Shown here: positions 11,500-21,993 of the stretch, one piece after another
How positions within the stretch are numbered: the first letter of the stretch is position 1
Layout: each line of letters starts with the position of its first letter
NCBI GenBank assembly: GCA_963920525.1
Contig: OY986435.1
Span: 95,800,283-95,864,282 of the forward strand
Direction of reading: 5' to 3'
DNA: 64,000 bases
Origin: Dichetophora obliterata
Taxonomy: Eukaryota > Arthropoda > Insecta > Diptera > Sciomyzidae
Notes under the pieces: generated by a model
What the model saw: only the letters and a program-made list of their open reading frames with translations
The model's database searches: none
What the model was told of the DNA's origin: nothing
Translations under genes and position numbers: made by a program

Positions 11500-12500
11500 A
11501 ACGCAAAAGTCAATGGCAATCGGTAAAAACTACAAATTGTCTACCTTCTAACAAATGTCTGAAATGTTTACTATTAAGATATATTGCAAGTAATTCGCGA
11601 TCAAAAGCACTATATTTAGATTCAGATGGCGAAAGTTTCCTGGAAAAGAATGCTAATGGTTCTTTGGTTCTGTCTTTTTAGCATATGATTGCTGTAAAAC
11701 ACCTCAGATTGCGACATTCGAAGCATCAACTGTTAAAGATAATTTAGCTTCCTTGTTAAAATTATTTAACATTATTTTTGAAGCAGAACTGTCTTTAATT
11801 TCTTCGAATGCTTTAATTGCTTCATCATTCCAATCTAAAAATTTGTTTTTAATCTTCATCGCGTTATTGACAAGGTCGTAAATTTGACATGCTTTATCAG
11901 CTAATTTGGGTATATATCTGTGATAATAATTTACCATACCTAAAAATTTTTGGATTTGCTTAACCGAATTCGGACGTTAAAAATTTGTAATAGCTGAACC
12001 TTTCTCACTAGATGGTTGAATACCATGTTTTGAAACATTGTGGCCAAGAAAATCTATGTAGCACAGAAGCAACATTTATTTGGCTTAATGTTCAAGCCTT
12101 ATTGTTCCAAGCGGTCAAAAACAGCCTTAAGATGCGTCATGCGTTCCTCTTCACTTTCACTGGAACGTCATCTATATACACAAAAACAAAGTCTAAAGAG
12201 GAGAACACTTCATGAATAAATCTCTGAAATGTTTGGGCAGAGTTTCTCAACCCAAAGGGCATTTGTATGAATTCAAACATTCCAAATGGCGTGGTTAATG
12301 CCATTTTGTAGATGTCTTCTTCTGCCATAGGAATTTGGTGGTATGCTCTTACTAAATCTAGTTTAGAAAATATACATTTACTACGTGCATTTATATTCAA
12401 GTCGTGAACGGATAGCGGTCTGGAACCGTGACAACGTTTAATCTCCTGAAATCGCCGCAAGGGCGCCAATCGTTTGTGTCCTTTTTTGGAACTAAATGCA
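11500..12500 (-). pseudogene. gypsy reverse transcriptase and RNase H
   Basis: The RT core reads KCIFSKLDLVRAYHQIPM (first catalytic Asp), then TTPFGMFEFIQMPFGLRN, then FVFVYIDDV, the YxDD catalytic motif, at 12469-12137. The connection and RNase H follow: FLGMVNYYHRYIP, LSLTVDASN (Asp), AFFSRKLSPSE, RELLA (Glu) and FVVFTD (Asp), down to about 11500. All key acidic residues are present, but the domain is cut by shifts near 12137, 11940 and 11700. Confidence 0.8.
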
Positions 12501-12936
12501 AAGGTGAAGCGACCGAGGAGCTAGATGGTCTGCATATTCCTGATTTTACTAGATATGTCAAATTCATTATTGGCAGCTTTGTGTTTGATAGGATAGGAGC
12601 TTGACTTTAAAAAAGGAAGCCGTCCTTGAGTAATTAACTTGTGTATTGTAGAATATTTAACTGGTTTGGTGTAATCTGGTTCGGCAACAAGAGAAGGATA
12701 TCGCTTAAGTAATTTTGTGTATTTGTTTTCAACGGAAAATAATGTTGGTAACGAAATATTACAGAAATTTGAAATTGCGTTTACAGAAATATTTGTAAGC
12801 GGATCTATTAAACGTTTATTTTTAATGTCTACTAAAACGCCATATTTGCATAAAAAGTTAGCTCCAATTATTGGTTTAGATATGTCTGCGATCAAAAATG
12901 TGAAAGGAAACTCTCTTCGCAATCCTAAATTGACAT

Positions 12937-13940
12937 TTAAAAGTTTATTTCCAAAAGTGGCAGTTGAAGACCGTTTGCAGCTGTTGGAATGACATCCGAA
13001 CGTCTTTTTTTATTAGCGAAATGCGACGATGGTAAAACTGAAATTTCTGCACCACTGTCAGTAAAGAATTTTAATTTATTATCCTTACCAAAAATAAAAA
13101 GACGACGAGTAGAAATAATTGAGACCCCATAACCTGTCGTCGGGACAACAGGTGATTTTAGTTTGACGAAGTAGATTTCGACTTTGAGAAAGCACATGGC
13201 TGTTCGCATTTTCTAGCTTGATTACCGAAACGATAATTGTATTTGCAAAGCCAGTTGGGGTTGTTCGGTGAGTTAGATCTGTAACGCGAAGGGCTTCTTA
13301 CATTCTCGCGACGTTCACGCGAAAAAAATCGAATATTTTGTTGGCCTAGTTGCTGCTTGATCGAGCTAATTTCAACATATAATTTGTTAAAATTAATGCT
13401 GAAGTTTGCATCAAATTTTGTATCATCGAATCTGTACAAAAATTATTTGAAGGCGAATTAACAGAGGCCACTTCGTCACTACTTAAAATTTCCCAAATGT
13501 TATCCGCATATCGTACTAGTTCCTTAACATTAGTTAAATATGTTGCACTTAAAGCGACTACTAGATTGTTAGGTAACTTTCTCAACCAAAGTTTCCTAAG
13601 TATTTCTAGACTAGAACTTGAACCAGCTATTTGTACAAAAGACCGATAGAATTCCTTTACCGATAAAATTTTTTTCTATCCTGGTATTTTCGCTTAAGGA
13701 GTATCTTTCAATTAAAGGCTTCTTAAGTACCCAATAACGGTTATTCTCAGGAGGATTTTGAATAAAATCCAAGACTAATAATTGCATCCTGAAGAAGTGC
13801 AGTAATAATGTATTCATATTTTGCAACTTCTTGTGTCATTGCTTTGGTTGCAAATTGCATATCAGCATGCTTCTGGGCAACTTGTCCAAAACTGAGGAAG
13901 TTTCACAGATGTAGCACAAATTTCGAAATTTTCATTATCA
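12937..13940 (-). pseudogene. gypsy gag and protease region
   Basis: From about 13940 downward the minus strand shows a capsid-like start (KLPQFWTSCPEA), a LWLRKLP-like helix segment (LPNNLVVALSATYL, 13585-13540), an Arg/Ser-rich basic stretch, and a zinc-knuckle remnant CKYNYRFGNQARKCEQPC near 13240-13190. The retroviral-type aspartic protease follows, with active-site motif FTDSGAEISVLP near 13060 and the closing IIGANFL motif in the next frame (12860). Several frame shifts divide it into four pieces. Confidence 0.75.
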
Positions 13941-13960
13941 GGGTTGTTGCGAAATTGCAT

Positions 13961-15671
13961 TGTTATCGGAATAGGAAAACGATTCCGGTATTAAATGGTG
14001 TTGTGAAATCCGATCGGTTTTTACTCTTTTCGAACATAAACAAATCCATTGTTCGAATCAGCTGTTCAGCTAAATTGTTTTCTGAAGTTTTGTGTTTAAT
14101 TGCACGAATTGAAACATTTTGCATGTATTACATAAATTTAATTGTGAAAAAAAGAAAAAGTGTATAAAATGAATTCTGCTGTGTTGGCCTTTTTATTTCT
14201 GGAGGAGGAAAGCAATAAAAAAGTAAAAATGTGCATTTTAAGAAATAGCAATCCTCTAGAGCTTCCAGAGTGGGCGTAAAAACAATCTTCGTATTTAAGC
14301 AAAACACGGAGAAATACTTGGACTATTTGAAGATTTGTGACCCAATATCGTTTAAAGCAAGATTCATTCACTTTGGTGTTAGAAACTATTAAATCTCATT
14401 TGCCTTCGTCGTCAAATTCTTTTGTGCTTTTATCAGGAGAATATAATTTTGTGTTTTATTTTTGTATTTTCCATCAAATAAATAAAAAATATCATTTTAC
14501 CATCGGTATTATTTAATTTTCTGACACTTTTTTAAAGTTTTCAAGCGCAATAAACAAAATGTTAACATTCCGCTAGTGAATAGCTGGCCGGTTTGTTTGC
14601 GAATGTCAAACCAATAATATCGGTTTGAGCAACTCCTCAACCCGATGCAAATTCCGATTCGAACTAAAAACCGGAATGCATGACACCTTTCCCAAATTTT
14701 TACCGGAATCAAAACCGATTCCGGCGATTAACGTTTTCCACAACAACCCTGTATGACTGAACTCGTTTGTTTATATTTGGGTGGAGAACGAAACATTTTA
14801 ACGGAGGAAGAGTTTACAATGTAAACTAAATAAGGTTTTTAAAATGAATAAATATAGCTGATAAATATATAGTATATATTTATATAAATATCAAAATAGT
14901 TGCAGACGAATTGTACTTTTCGATGTTGACTAGAATTTATCTTGCGTTTGTATTAAAATAGTAGATATGTTGTTAATCTCAAACGGCCGGGTTGTTGATC
15001 TGTTGATGTTTTCATTCACAAGGACGATGAGATTTGTGCTCTTGAAGCGGCTTAGGATGTGGCGAGTCTTCATCTATTGTTACAGTTGAAGATTTTTGTT
15101 GTATAATCGTCGATGTTTGTATATGTAGATACCGAAACAGCAGCTAGTCGATGGTGTAGACACAATCTCCACAAAGTTTACCGCAACTCAAGGAATGATT
15201 ATTATTGTTTCGTGAAAGTTTCTTGTTCCCTCGAAGGTGTTGTACAAATTTCTCGCCAAAAACAGAGGACTATTGCGTCGGATTTTTTGGACTCTTATTC
15301 TTGAAAATTGAATGCGCAGTCGTGTTACTGTATATCTGTGCCTCCTGGCAGGATCGCCTATTGAAGCATGAGTGAATTTAAACGATGTTGTTTTTTAGTT
15401 GATCTGTCGAACACTTTTCCTAAGTAGCGGCCAAAGGCCGTCTATAGAAAAGAGAAAACTAAATACATTTAGTTTAATTTTTAAGTTTATTTATAAATTA
15501 AAAAATCTACCCAAATGAAATATGATCCAAAAAATTAAATGAAAAATTACCCAATTTTAAGTAATGTTTCAATGCTTTATTATTAACAAGGAACAATTAA
15601 ACAAAAATTAATATATTAATCAATCAATTAAAATTTCAAAAAAATTGTTCAGTTCCACTGACTTCCACCCT
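13961..15671. other. no host gene seen; gypsy upstream flank and repeats
   Basis: No protein was recognised. Bases about 15355-15413 (AACGATGTTGTTTTTTAGTT...) recur in inverted orientation at 8829-8880. Bases 15490-15640 carry the same AT-rich module as 9480-9720. The segment upstream of gag may hold the gypsy 5-prime leader and LTR, but this could not be demonstrated. Confidence 0.35.
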
Positions 15672-16204
15672 TCAATAGGGGCAATTGTATTTGTTAGAAC
15701 CATCAGCCAAACTTTGCGCTTGAAGCTTTAAGACGCACTCGTCGCAAAACTTCAAGTGTTTGCATGGTAGCAAAGCAGTATTTGCCGGCAAGTCCTCGCA
15801 AGTAGAGCACAACGGAGTATTCTTGGAATTCCTGTTTTCATTCTGTTCTTGTTCGTCGTTCTCTTGATCTTCCACGTCTTCTTCAACCACATCTTCATCG
15901 CCTTCAAAAGTATCTTCATATGATTCCCAATCGGTACAAATTCTATTCAAATTATATTCTATTCTATTCATTCTACTCAAAAATGTCATAGCTGTAATTT
16001 TTCCCACCTCCAGCTCCTCACTTGCTTCCATTGTTCCGCTATCAATGAGATGAATAGCATGGCTTTTCATAAACTCCTCGTCACGAATGACTCGCACAAA
16101 TTTAAAGAAGTGTCCGCTTTTTGGGATTTGCCGACCCAATATCCCATTACATGCTTCAACTACTCTGGTCGACTTACTAGTTGTAAGTTTAAATATTGAG
16201 AAAC
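15672..16204 (-). pseudogene. MULE C-terminal tail with truncated RING finger
   Basis: The open frame starts inside VVEACNGILGRQIPKSGHFFKFV, a segment typical of the region after the MULE core. It continues through an acidic stretch (EDVVEEDVEDQ) and ends with CSTCEDLPANTALLPCKHLKF, CDEC and NCPY-stop. The Cys/His order C-x2-C...C-x-H-x3-C-x2-C...C-P-x-(C) is that of a C3HC4 RING as in IAP-type ubiquitin ligases. The final Cys is lost because the codon after Tyr is TGA. An acceptor-like region precedes it at about 16205-16220. Confidence 0.6.
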
Positions 16205-16660
16205 TCTCAGGTTTATCTGAAAAAATAAAATTTTAAGATGCAATCAAAGTACAAATTAAATATATCGAGCCATAACCGCACAACAAGTGTAACCAACACG
16301 AAATCCAAAATTCACTTTTAATGACAAACTATAGTACTGTAACAAACCCATCTACTCCCAAAATTTCAGATTTCTAAGTTAAACCGTTCTTAAGTTAAAC
16401 TCATCACAAATGTCAAGTTTGCATCTACTGCTTATGCAGACAAAACTAGAAAATGGTTTGTCCTGTAAAATTTTGTTTTTGTTGGTTACACTTTTTTTGC
16501 TGTTGTGGCTTAGCAACACAAAATACCTTTCTCATCCAATAGTGTTCAAAATAGGGCAAAAAGTCATAGAATATGTTGTTAGTATCGAATTTGAATATAT
16601 CCTCTTTTAATATTACATAGAAAGGCAAGGTTAATAGACGGCGGTGGTAGCGATAACAAT

Positions 16661-17355
16661 TTATGATAAGCGATCGAAGCTCTTTTCCGCCCTGATAAAT
16701 GCAGCATGTTGTTTATAGCTCATTGCTATTTTTCGTCGGAGCGCCTGGCAAAAATAAAACCAGCATCCATGGCATTGAGAAGAGGAATACACCTTCGGAA
16801 TTGAATTTTGCAACGCGGTTTCGAAATCGGTCATGAAGCTTTTCGCTTCTAAATCAAAGATATTGTTGTAAATATAGTTGAACACACTTTCGTACGCCTT
16901 TTTAGTACGTTTGTCCATCAAAATGTAAAATAATGGGAATATCAAAAAGATAAAAATATTTATGATTTTTAAAAAATGAAAAGATAATATTCAATCTGAT
17001 TTTTGGTACCTTTTCACCACGATAATCAGCATGAATAATGAGCAATTGATTGAAGCAGCCGTGGGGTACAATTTTGAATGTGCCATCGATCAGATAGTTC
17101 CGCTGATTTCGCGGTGTTTGCTTCAATCAATTTTCCAATCATCTCTGAAAACAAAATGCAGTAAGCGAATCCATCCTCCTGGATGCATGCTTTGTAAATA
17201 TGAGATTGGTTCTCCTCATGCTTAGTTAGTCCATATGTTGACATTACATGTTCAGTGTTAAATGATTCAACGATTTGAAGTGGTGTCGTAGGAGACTTTA
17301 TAAAAACTTTGCTTGTAAGATATTGCAGTCCGCGTTGCATTTTTTTAAAGTGCAT
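16661..17355 (-). pseudogene. MULE transposase core
   Basis: The core reads DGTFKIVPHGCFNQLLIIHA (first Asp), then FPLFYILMDKRTKKAY, then SFMTDFETALQNSI (second Asp), then GCWFYFCQALRRK, the C-x-x-H region with His changed to Tyr. This is the layout of the MULE transposase domain (PF10551 type). A frame shift near 17100 separates it from the preceding FNTEHVMSTYGLTKHEEN segment. A likely intron starts at the GTACC after RGEK (about 17010), but no clear AG acceptor remains before FPLFY (16945). Confidence 0.75.
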
Positions 17356-17654
17356 ATTTGTAGTTGCTCCTTGATAGCTGTGCGCATGTGGTGGGGTATG
17401 TTAATGTGTATTGTGGCTAAGATAAAAAATAACTTCCCAGTGGGCCAAAGCAGGTCTTTGAAGCGCTTCTAGCAGGCCATCATATGGATTTCTTAGCTCT
17501 TCCGTGCTCGTTTCCAAGCCCATAAGCTTTTTTATATGAAACGAGAAAATTTTCTAGGCCTTCCGCTCTCGCGACTCTAAAGAAGCCTGCTAGAAGCCTT
17601 TTTAGAATGTACATTAGAAAGAAAAGCAATATAAATATCAACTTGAAATAAAAA

Positions 17655-17735
17655 ATCTCTTGACAAATTCCAGATTTGAACCAGCGTCCTTTCAGCTGGC
17701 GGTCTGGCATCTTACCCACTCGCCCACCTCAGTTG
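17655..17735 (-). repeat. tRNA-derived SINE-like fragment
   Basis: On the minus strand an A-box-like TGGGCGAGTGGGTAAGATGCC is followed about 35 bases later by a B-box-like GGTTCAAATCT, the spacing of a tRNA-type internal Pol III promoter. The flanking halves do not pair as a tRNA acceptor stem, so it is read as a SINE head or tRNA relic and not a tRNA gene. Confidence 0.45.
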
Positions 17736-17772
17736 TTAATAAACTTCAGCTTATTTTGCATCATTACAAATG

Positions 17773-18150
17773 AAAGTAAGTTTTCGGGAGCGCGGGTTTG
17801 CAACCCAGCTCGGCCCAAAAAATAATTTTTTTTTTGTATTTTTTTTAAAATCTACATTTTTTTACAAATTTTTCTGTCCATTTAAAAATTTTTTTGGAAT
17901 TTTTTTGTAAATTTCTTCATACAAAAATAATAGAAAACAACTAGAATTAAAGAATAAAAGTTTTCATATAATGTGATATGCAGTGTGTTAGATTTCGGAG
18001 ACCTGGGTTCGCGTCCCAACTCGGACAAAAAAAAAATAATTTTTTCTTTGTTTTTTCTTAAAGATTTGATTTTTTTTAATTGATCTGATCATATATAATT
18101 TTTTAAAAATTTTTTTAAAAACTTTTTATATAAAATAACAGGAAAAGGCT
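17773..18150 (+). repeat. tandem pair of B-box-like units with AT-rich tails
   Basis: Two units about 210 bp apart begin with TTTCGGGAGCGCGGGTTTGC and TTTCGGAGACCTGGGTTCGC. Both continue with CCCA(G/A)CTCGG, then an A-run and T-rich DNA. The GGGTTYGCRNCCC core resembles a Pol III B-box. Probably a small duplicated SINE-like repeat. Confidence 0.4.
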
Positions 18151-18220
18151 CCAAACCTTCAAAAGGTAGCCCTTACAGAAGCACTCATCAATGCAGCGAT
18201 CATGGAAGGTATATTGACGC

Positions 18221-18691
18221 CATACATGGGCACACTGCAGTTAATATTTACTGCATTACTAGAAGCAGTAATCAGTAAACTTACTGATAAAATTCAAATT
18301 GCAAATTTTTTCAGTAATCAGTAAAAATTTATGTTTACTGCAAATTTTTTTAGTAATCAGTAAAAATTTACTGGTAATGCAAATTAAATTTCATTATCAG
18401 TAAAAATTTATTTGTACTACAATTTTTTTCCAGTAATCAGTAAAAATTTATTTGTACTGCAATTTTTTCCAGTAATCAGTAAAAATTTACTGGTAATGCA
18501 AATTGAATTTCATTATCAGTAAAAATTTATTTGTACTGCAATTTTTTTCCAGTAATCAGTAAAAGTTTATTTTTACTGCAATTTTTTCCAGTAATCAGTA
18601 AAAATTTACTGGTAATGCAAATTGAATTTCATTATCAGTAAAAATTTATTTTTACTGCGATTTTACTGGTACTGCAAAGTGCCCATCTATG
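18221..18691. mobile_element. hAT MITE with exact 8-bp duplication
   Basis: The ends CATACATGGGCAC and (inverse) CATAGATGGGCAC are flanked by identical ATTGACGC at 18213-18220 and 18692-18699. The 471-bp interior is almost entirely a degenerate array of a 20-base motif, CAGTAATCAGTAAAAATTTA, and ACTGGTAATGCAAATT variants, roughly ten to twelve units. There is no coding capacity. The exact duplication indicates a fairly recent insertion, here into the MULE pseudogene locus. Confidence 0.85.
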
Positions 18692-18742
18692 ATTGACGCC
18701 AATAAGAGCACTACTAGCATGCATTCTTTTGCGTATCGCTAG

Positions 18743-19118
18743 CTAAAATGCCCACTGGGTTACTTTGAACTCACACTTTGATAAGGTGAGCGTATGTAGC
18801 TTAGTGCATTTGTTCTTCCAATCTCGCCTGCATTTTTGATGCAGTCTTGCTTTATATTTGATTAAGCTTTCAACTCCTGGAAAAAAACTCTTGATTTGCA
18901 TTATTGTGCTCTTTAGAATTTGTGCTCTGCACGCCACTGCCACCGCCTCCAACAATAAAGTCCATACGCGCGCAACATTGCTTTTTATAGCACGTATAAT
19001 AATGTTTGTTTGCGGTTTTTTATTTAATTTTGAATAATTGCTTTTTTCCCGGTAAGTAGTATAAAAGATAACTGTCCACTTTATTGCCACGCACAATTTC
19101 GAACTCTAAATTTTCCAT
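18743..19118 (-). pseudogene. FLYWCH-like N-terminal block of the MULE gene
   Basis: Translation from ATG at 19118 gives MENLEFEIVRGNK, then YLLYYLPGKKQLFKIK, a TAA stop at 19022, and KHYYTCYKKQCCARVW, followed by about 70 residues ending CEFKVTQWAF. The spacing of aromatic residues and the C-x4-CC pattern resemble a FLYWCH finger, but the terminal His pair is not clear. The start is chosen because it is the only ATG before the finger. The assignment is by pattern and by its position upstream of a MULE core. Confidence 0.45.
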
Positions 19119-19740
19119 TTTATTTATTTTTAATTGAAACTTAACCGTGCGTAGACTGAAGTTCGATTGAAATTCTATTTTTTGTCCAAAATTACATTTC
19201 AAAAAATGCATATGGGCATTTCCACAGAAAAGTCTATCGTGACCAAAAGCTTAAAACTTATTAAAAACTTCTTTTTATGATATTTTCTAAGAAAAACATT
19301 TTAATTTTATTAATTTAGGAATCTTAATTTTGGGTTTCTTTTTATTATAAAAATGTGTACTCATTACAATATTGAATATTTATTATCATTATATTTATTT
19401 AATTGTTTTTTGCCATTTGCGGCGAATTAAATTGTTTCGGTTGAATTTTACGGCGTACTTAGATATTGGGCTGAGTTAAAAAAATTGGGATAAAGATTTT
19501 GTGCTAACTCCAAAACCGTTAATTAGGTTTTTTTTTAATCCCGGGACTATAGGGTTAGAAAAAGAACGGAATCAAGCAATCAGAGGCAATAGAATAAAAT
19601 TCAATTTATAAGTCATTAAACGGTGTGCTGTGTGTATCATTTAAGGTTTTTGGCTCATTTTGTATTTAAATCTTTATAATTTGGACATGTGATAATTATT
19701 CACACATATATTTTCCCAAAAACCGGCTATTTACTTGCAG
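19119..19740. other. probable ema intron, no other feature
   Basis: AT-rich DNA between the FLYWCH-like ATG (opposite strand) and the first visible ema exon. It ends with the acceptor TTACTTGCAG at 19731-19740. No exon or repeat was recognised inside. Confidence 0.4.
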
Positions 19741-19857
19741 GTATTAAGAATGATTGGTTCGATCAGGTTCTGTCAAAGTCCTCTAAGGGTTCTTACAGCT
19801 ATAAAACGGAGTTGACTGAACGTCTGCTGAACATCATCACCCTGGCAAATCAACCAT
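19741..19857 (+). CDS. ema: ema/CLEC16A internal exon (first in window)
   Basis: Follows acceptor TTACTTGCAG and ends before donor GTAAGC. Translation in the frame that joins the next exon gives KNDWFDQVLSKSSKG and ERLLNIITLANQP. The exon begins with the last two bases of a codon (GT) and ends with the first base of one (T). It is not a start exon: the N-terminal FPL part of ema must lie outside the window, more than 19.7 kb upstream. ema is the fly CLEC16A orthologue, an endosomal membrane-associated protein needed for endosome maturation and autophagy. It works with class C Vps/HOPS proteins. Confidence 0.8.
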
Positions 19858-19916
19858 GTAAGCTTTAAGCATTTATTTAAATTCTATTTTAAATACTTTG
19901 ATTTTTCGTCTGCTAG

Positions 19917-20375
19917 CCTGCCGCATACGTTTGATATCTATAGAAATAGCATTGGAACTTTTAGTAACCTTTACCAAACCGAACACGGATGAAGCTTGCA
20001 TTGCGGAATCTCAGCAGGAGTTGCTTTTTGCTGCTCACAACCAATCCATGGCTGTGTTGCGAAACTTTTACAAATCAGAAGATATATTTTTGGATCTGTT
20101 TGAAGACGAATTCTATGAGATGCGTAAAGCTGTATTAAACGTCGAATTTCTTTGCATGGACTCGACTATACTGCTGCCGCCTACTGGCACACCCTTGACG
20201 GGCATTAATTTTGCGCGCCGTTTGCCGTGCGGTGAAGTGGAGAAGGCGCGGCGTGCAATACGCGTGTTTTTTTTACTGCGAAAAACGTGCCAAAAATTTC
20301 TAAACGAAAGGGAAACTTTGCTGCCGCTTACAAATGCTCTGAACCTAGTGCAGGTGGACAATGTTTTGGATTTAA
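19917..20375 (+). CDS. ema: ema/CLEC16A internal exon
   Basis: Bounded by acceptor CGTCTGCTAG and donor GTATGT. It encodes IEIALELLVTFTK, an EDIFLDLFEDEFYEMR segment, then the very conserved MDSTILLPPTGTPLTG and LPCGEVEKARRAIR, closing at NVLDL. These are hallmark segments of the CLEC16A/TT9 C-terminal domain. The junction codon with the previous exon is T|CC (Ser) and with the next exon A|AC (Asn), so frame is kept. No stop interrupts it, and the substitutions look conservative, consistent with a functional gene. Confidence 0.92.
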
Positions 20376-20430
20376 GTATGTTGCAACGTTCTTTTATTTT
20401 TGTTAGCTATTAAATCATGTATTTTTGCAG

Positions 20431-20738
20431 ACAATAGCGATTTGATTGCCTGCACTGTTATTTGCAAAGACAGCACTAAGCAGCGTCGTTTCTTGGTCAT
20501 CGATTCGCTTCAACTAATACTAGTTGAACCAGATGCTAAGCTGCTTGGTTGGGGTGTAGCAAAATTTGTGGGCTTTTTGCAGGATGTTGAAGTGCTGGGT
20601 GATAAAGACGATTCACGTTGCTTGCATATAACAGTTCATCGTGGCGGTGCCACACACAATCGCACGCCCTTGTTGTCTGCTAAATTTCTCTTCGATGATC
20701 ATATTCGTTGCATGGCTGCCAAACAGCGACTGACCAAG
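20431..20738 (+). CDS. ema: ema/CLEC16A internal exon
   Basis: Preceded by TTTTTGCAG and followed by the donor GTTAGA. Encodes NNSDLIACTVICKD, LVEPDAKLLGWGVAKFVGFL, a DDSRCLHITVH segment and FLFDDHIRCMAAKQRLTK. These match the pleckstrin-like/beta-rich conserved C-terminal region of CLEC16A proteins. The 55-bp intron before it is of normal fly size. The frame runs on exactly through codon AAG to the next exon's GGA. Confidence 0.93.
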
Positions 20739-20798
20739 GTTAGAATTAATTAATTTTTTCCTGTTTGCCATTTAAACTCATCCCTTGATTTGTGGCAG

Positions 20799-21073
20799 GG
20801 ACGCAGTAAAGCTCGTCAAAAAAAAATGTATCAAATTGCGCAGCTCATTGAAATGCCTGGACAAGTCATTGATTCCCCTGTTTATGCTGTGGCTGGCATG
20901 CGTTCTGGCAGCGGTGCTAGTGGAAGCAGTTCACGTTCTTCTCGTGAACATCGTCCTATCTTTGCGCAAACAACGCGTGTGCCTGGATTTGCAGCTGCCC
21001 TAAGAAGAGATGCTGCCGGTCCTGTGGGTGGCGTGAGCCGCATGCAAATCGCACAAAACCGTTCTATAGAAGG
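20799..21073 (+). CDS. ema: ema/CLEC16A internal exon
   Basis: Acceptor TTTGTGGCAG; donor GTAAAA after GAA GG. Encodes GRSKARQKKMYQIAQLIEMP, the basic helix that follows the conserved core in CLEC16A. A low-complexity SGSGASGSSSRSSRE stretch and a VPGFAAALRRD motif follow; the human protein has a VPGFAVAQ counterpart. The C-terminal half is flexible and Ser-rich, as in the family. Confidence 0.9.
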
Positions 21074-21134
21074 GTAAAACTTTTCGCAATTTTTAAATAT
21101 AAAACTTGGTCAAGCCTTGCTTGCTTCCTCTGAT

Positions 21135-21346
21135 AGGATTCGCAATGAAAACGGTGGCCGTTCGCGTCGTCGCAATTCCAACACCAGCTCCAACTCATCA
21201 GTCTCAAATAATCGAGATATGACATCTTCCGGTCGCGAGCAGTCACCAGTTAGCAACAAGAGTTCTGCGCAATCACGGGAAAACTCACGTCAACGCAATG
21301 CATCGTTACGTTCGCGCGAAAGCAGTCCACGCATGCCGAGACCTCG
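21135..21346 (+). CDS. ema: ema/CLEC16A internal exon, Ser/Arg-rich
   Basis: Acceptor CTCTGATAG; donor GTGAGTG after the first two bases of an Arg codon. Encodes a disordered tail, RNENGGRSRRRNSNTSS, then many Ser, Asn and Arg residues, ending MPRPR. The tail is probably phosphorylated, given its Ser/Arg composition, but this is inference. The next exon is 17.4 kb away; CG|C joins correctly as Arg. Confidence 0.85.
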
Positions 21347-21993
21347 GTGAGTGTCTTATTATTGTATTAATTTAGCATTTAACTAGCACATGGTAAAATT
21401 ATACAAGGAAGAGAAAGATAGATATTTTGGATATTTTCTCACAAAGGCGGCTGTCACTTAGGGTCATGCCTGTATATTTTAATTTTTTAAAATTTTGACA
21501 TTAAGTGAACGCCAAAAGAACTGTCAATACTTACTAACCGTACTTACTTATGTAAACATAACAACCCGTAGTGGGGAAACTTACGTGTTCATCAGGACAG
21601 ACTATTTTTCGAAAAATTTTCTCTAAAACAACCGTAGAGTAGCAGATACCACCATGCCTCAGCTCCATTAAGATGCACAAGTATAACGACCTTCTTGTAG
21701 TGTTGTAGTTTTGGCGATCAAGAGAGGGCTCTGGACCTAAATTATTTACTAAGCCTGTCATTTAATTTTACCATTAACTAGCAGGCTCCGGCATTTCACG
21801 GGTTTTTGCTTGCAAAACTTATTTAATTTGTATTACTCTTGATCAGCAAGCTACTGATTAAACATTAAACAAAAGAATAAACACGATCGCTCTTGTAAGG
21901 TTTTTTTAAATGGATCTTATATCTGGGTTTTAATATATTTGATAACTGCTCATGTTTTTATAGTAGTAAAACTTTCAAACGATTCGTGTTATA

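Larger units (their letters stand above)
10106..13960 (-). mobile_element. Ty3/gypsy LTR retrotransposon body, decayed
   Basis: The minus strand encodes, in order, gag, aspartic protease, reverse transcriptase, RNase H and integrase, which is the Ty3/gypsy order. The frame breaks many times. The gag zinc knuckle has the form C-x9+-C-x3-C with a KYN where a Cys-x-x-His is usual, resembling the CHCC-type knuckle of the CsRn1-like lineage; this is a tentative placement. No LTRs or primer-binding site were found. A 50-bp sequence upstream (about 15355-15413) recurs inverted near 8829-8880, so the flanks are rearranged. Confidence 0.85.
15672..19118 (-). pseudogene. MULE transposase gene with FLYWCH-like and RING-like ends
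   Basis: Three coding blocks on the minus strand are consistent with one protein: a FLYWCH-like N-terminus (19118-18743), a MULE transposase core (17355-16661) and a C-terminal tail with a RING-like Cys/His cluster (16204-15672). MULE transposases of insects often carry N-terminal FLYWCH zinc fingers and cut and paste DNA; a RING-type tail is unusual. The locus is dead: a stop in the FLYWCH part, a frame shift in the core, a stop replacing the last Cys of the RING, and a hAT MITE at 18221-18691 between blocks one and two. Introns may have separated the blocks, since 16205-16660 has a plausible intron look. It sits antisense, upstream of the first visible ema exon. Confidence 0.65.

Noticed and set aside
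10106..13960. Intact, potentially active gypsy element
   Set aside because: At least eight frame breaks, catalytic Asp of integrase changed to Asn, zinc knuckle altered, and no LTRs found.
17655..17735. functional tRNA gene (minus strand)
   Set aside because: A- and B-box-like sequences are present, but the ends do not pair into an acceptor stem and the anticodon arm is not convincing.
18221..18691. CRISPR-like array (repeats of CAGTAATCAGTAAAAATTTA)
   Set aside because: Units are contiguous or irregularly spaced with no unique spacers, they sit inside hAT termini with an 8-bp duplication, and the DNA is eukaryotic.
18150..18740. Plus-strand exon reading QKVALTEALINAAIMEGILT across 18150-18220 and 18700-18740
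   Set aside because: The composition is tempting, and the frame would continue across the MITE if one duplication were removed, but no family was recognised and the locus fits the antisense MULE gene.
1..19740. Upstream ema exons within the left region
   Set aside because: No segment resembling the N-terminal FPL part of CLEC16A was found in either phase; the exon at 19741 starts in mid-codon, so the 5-prime part is outside the window.
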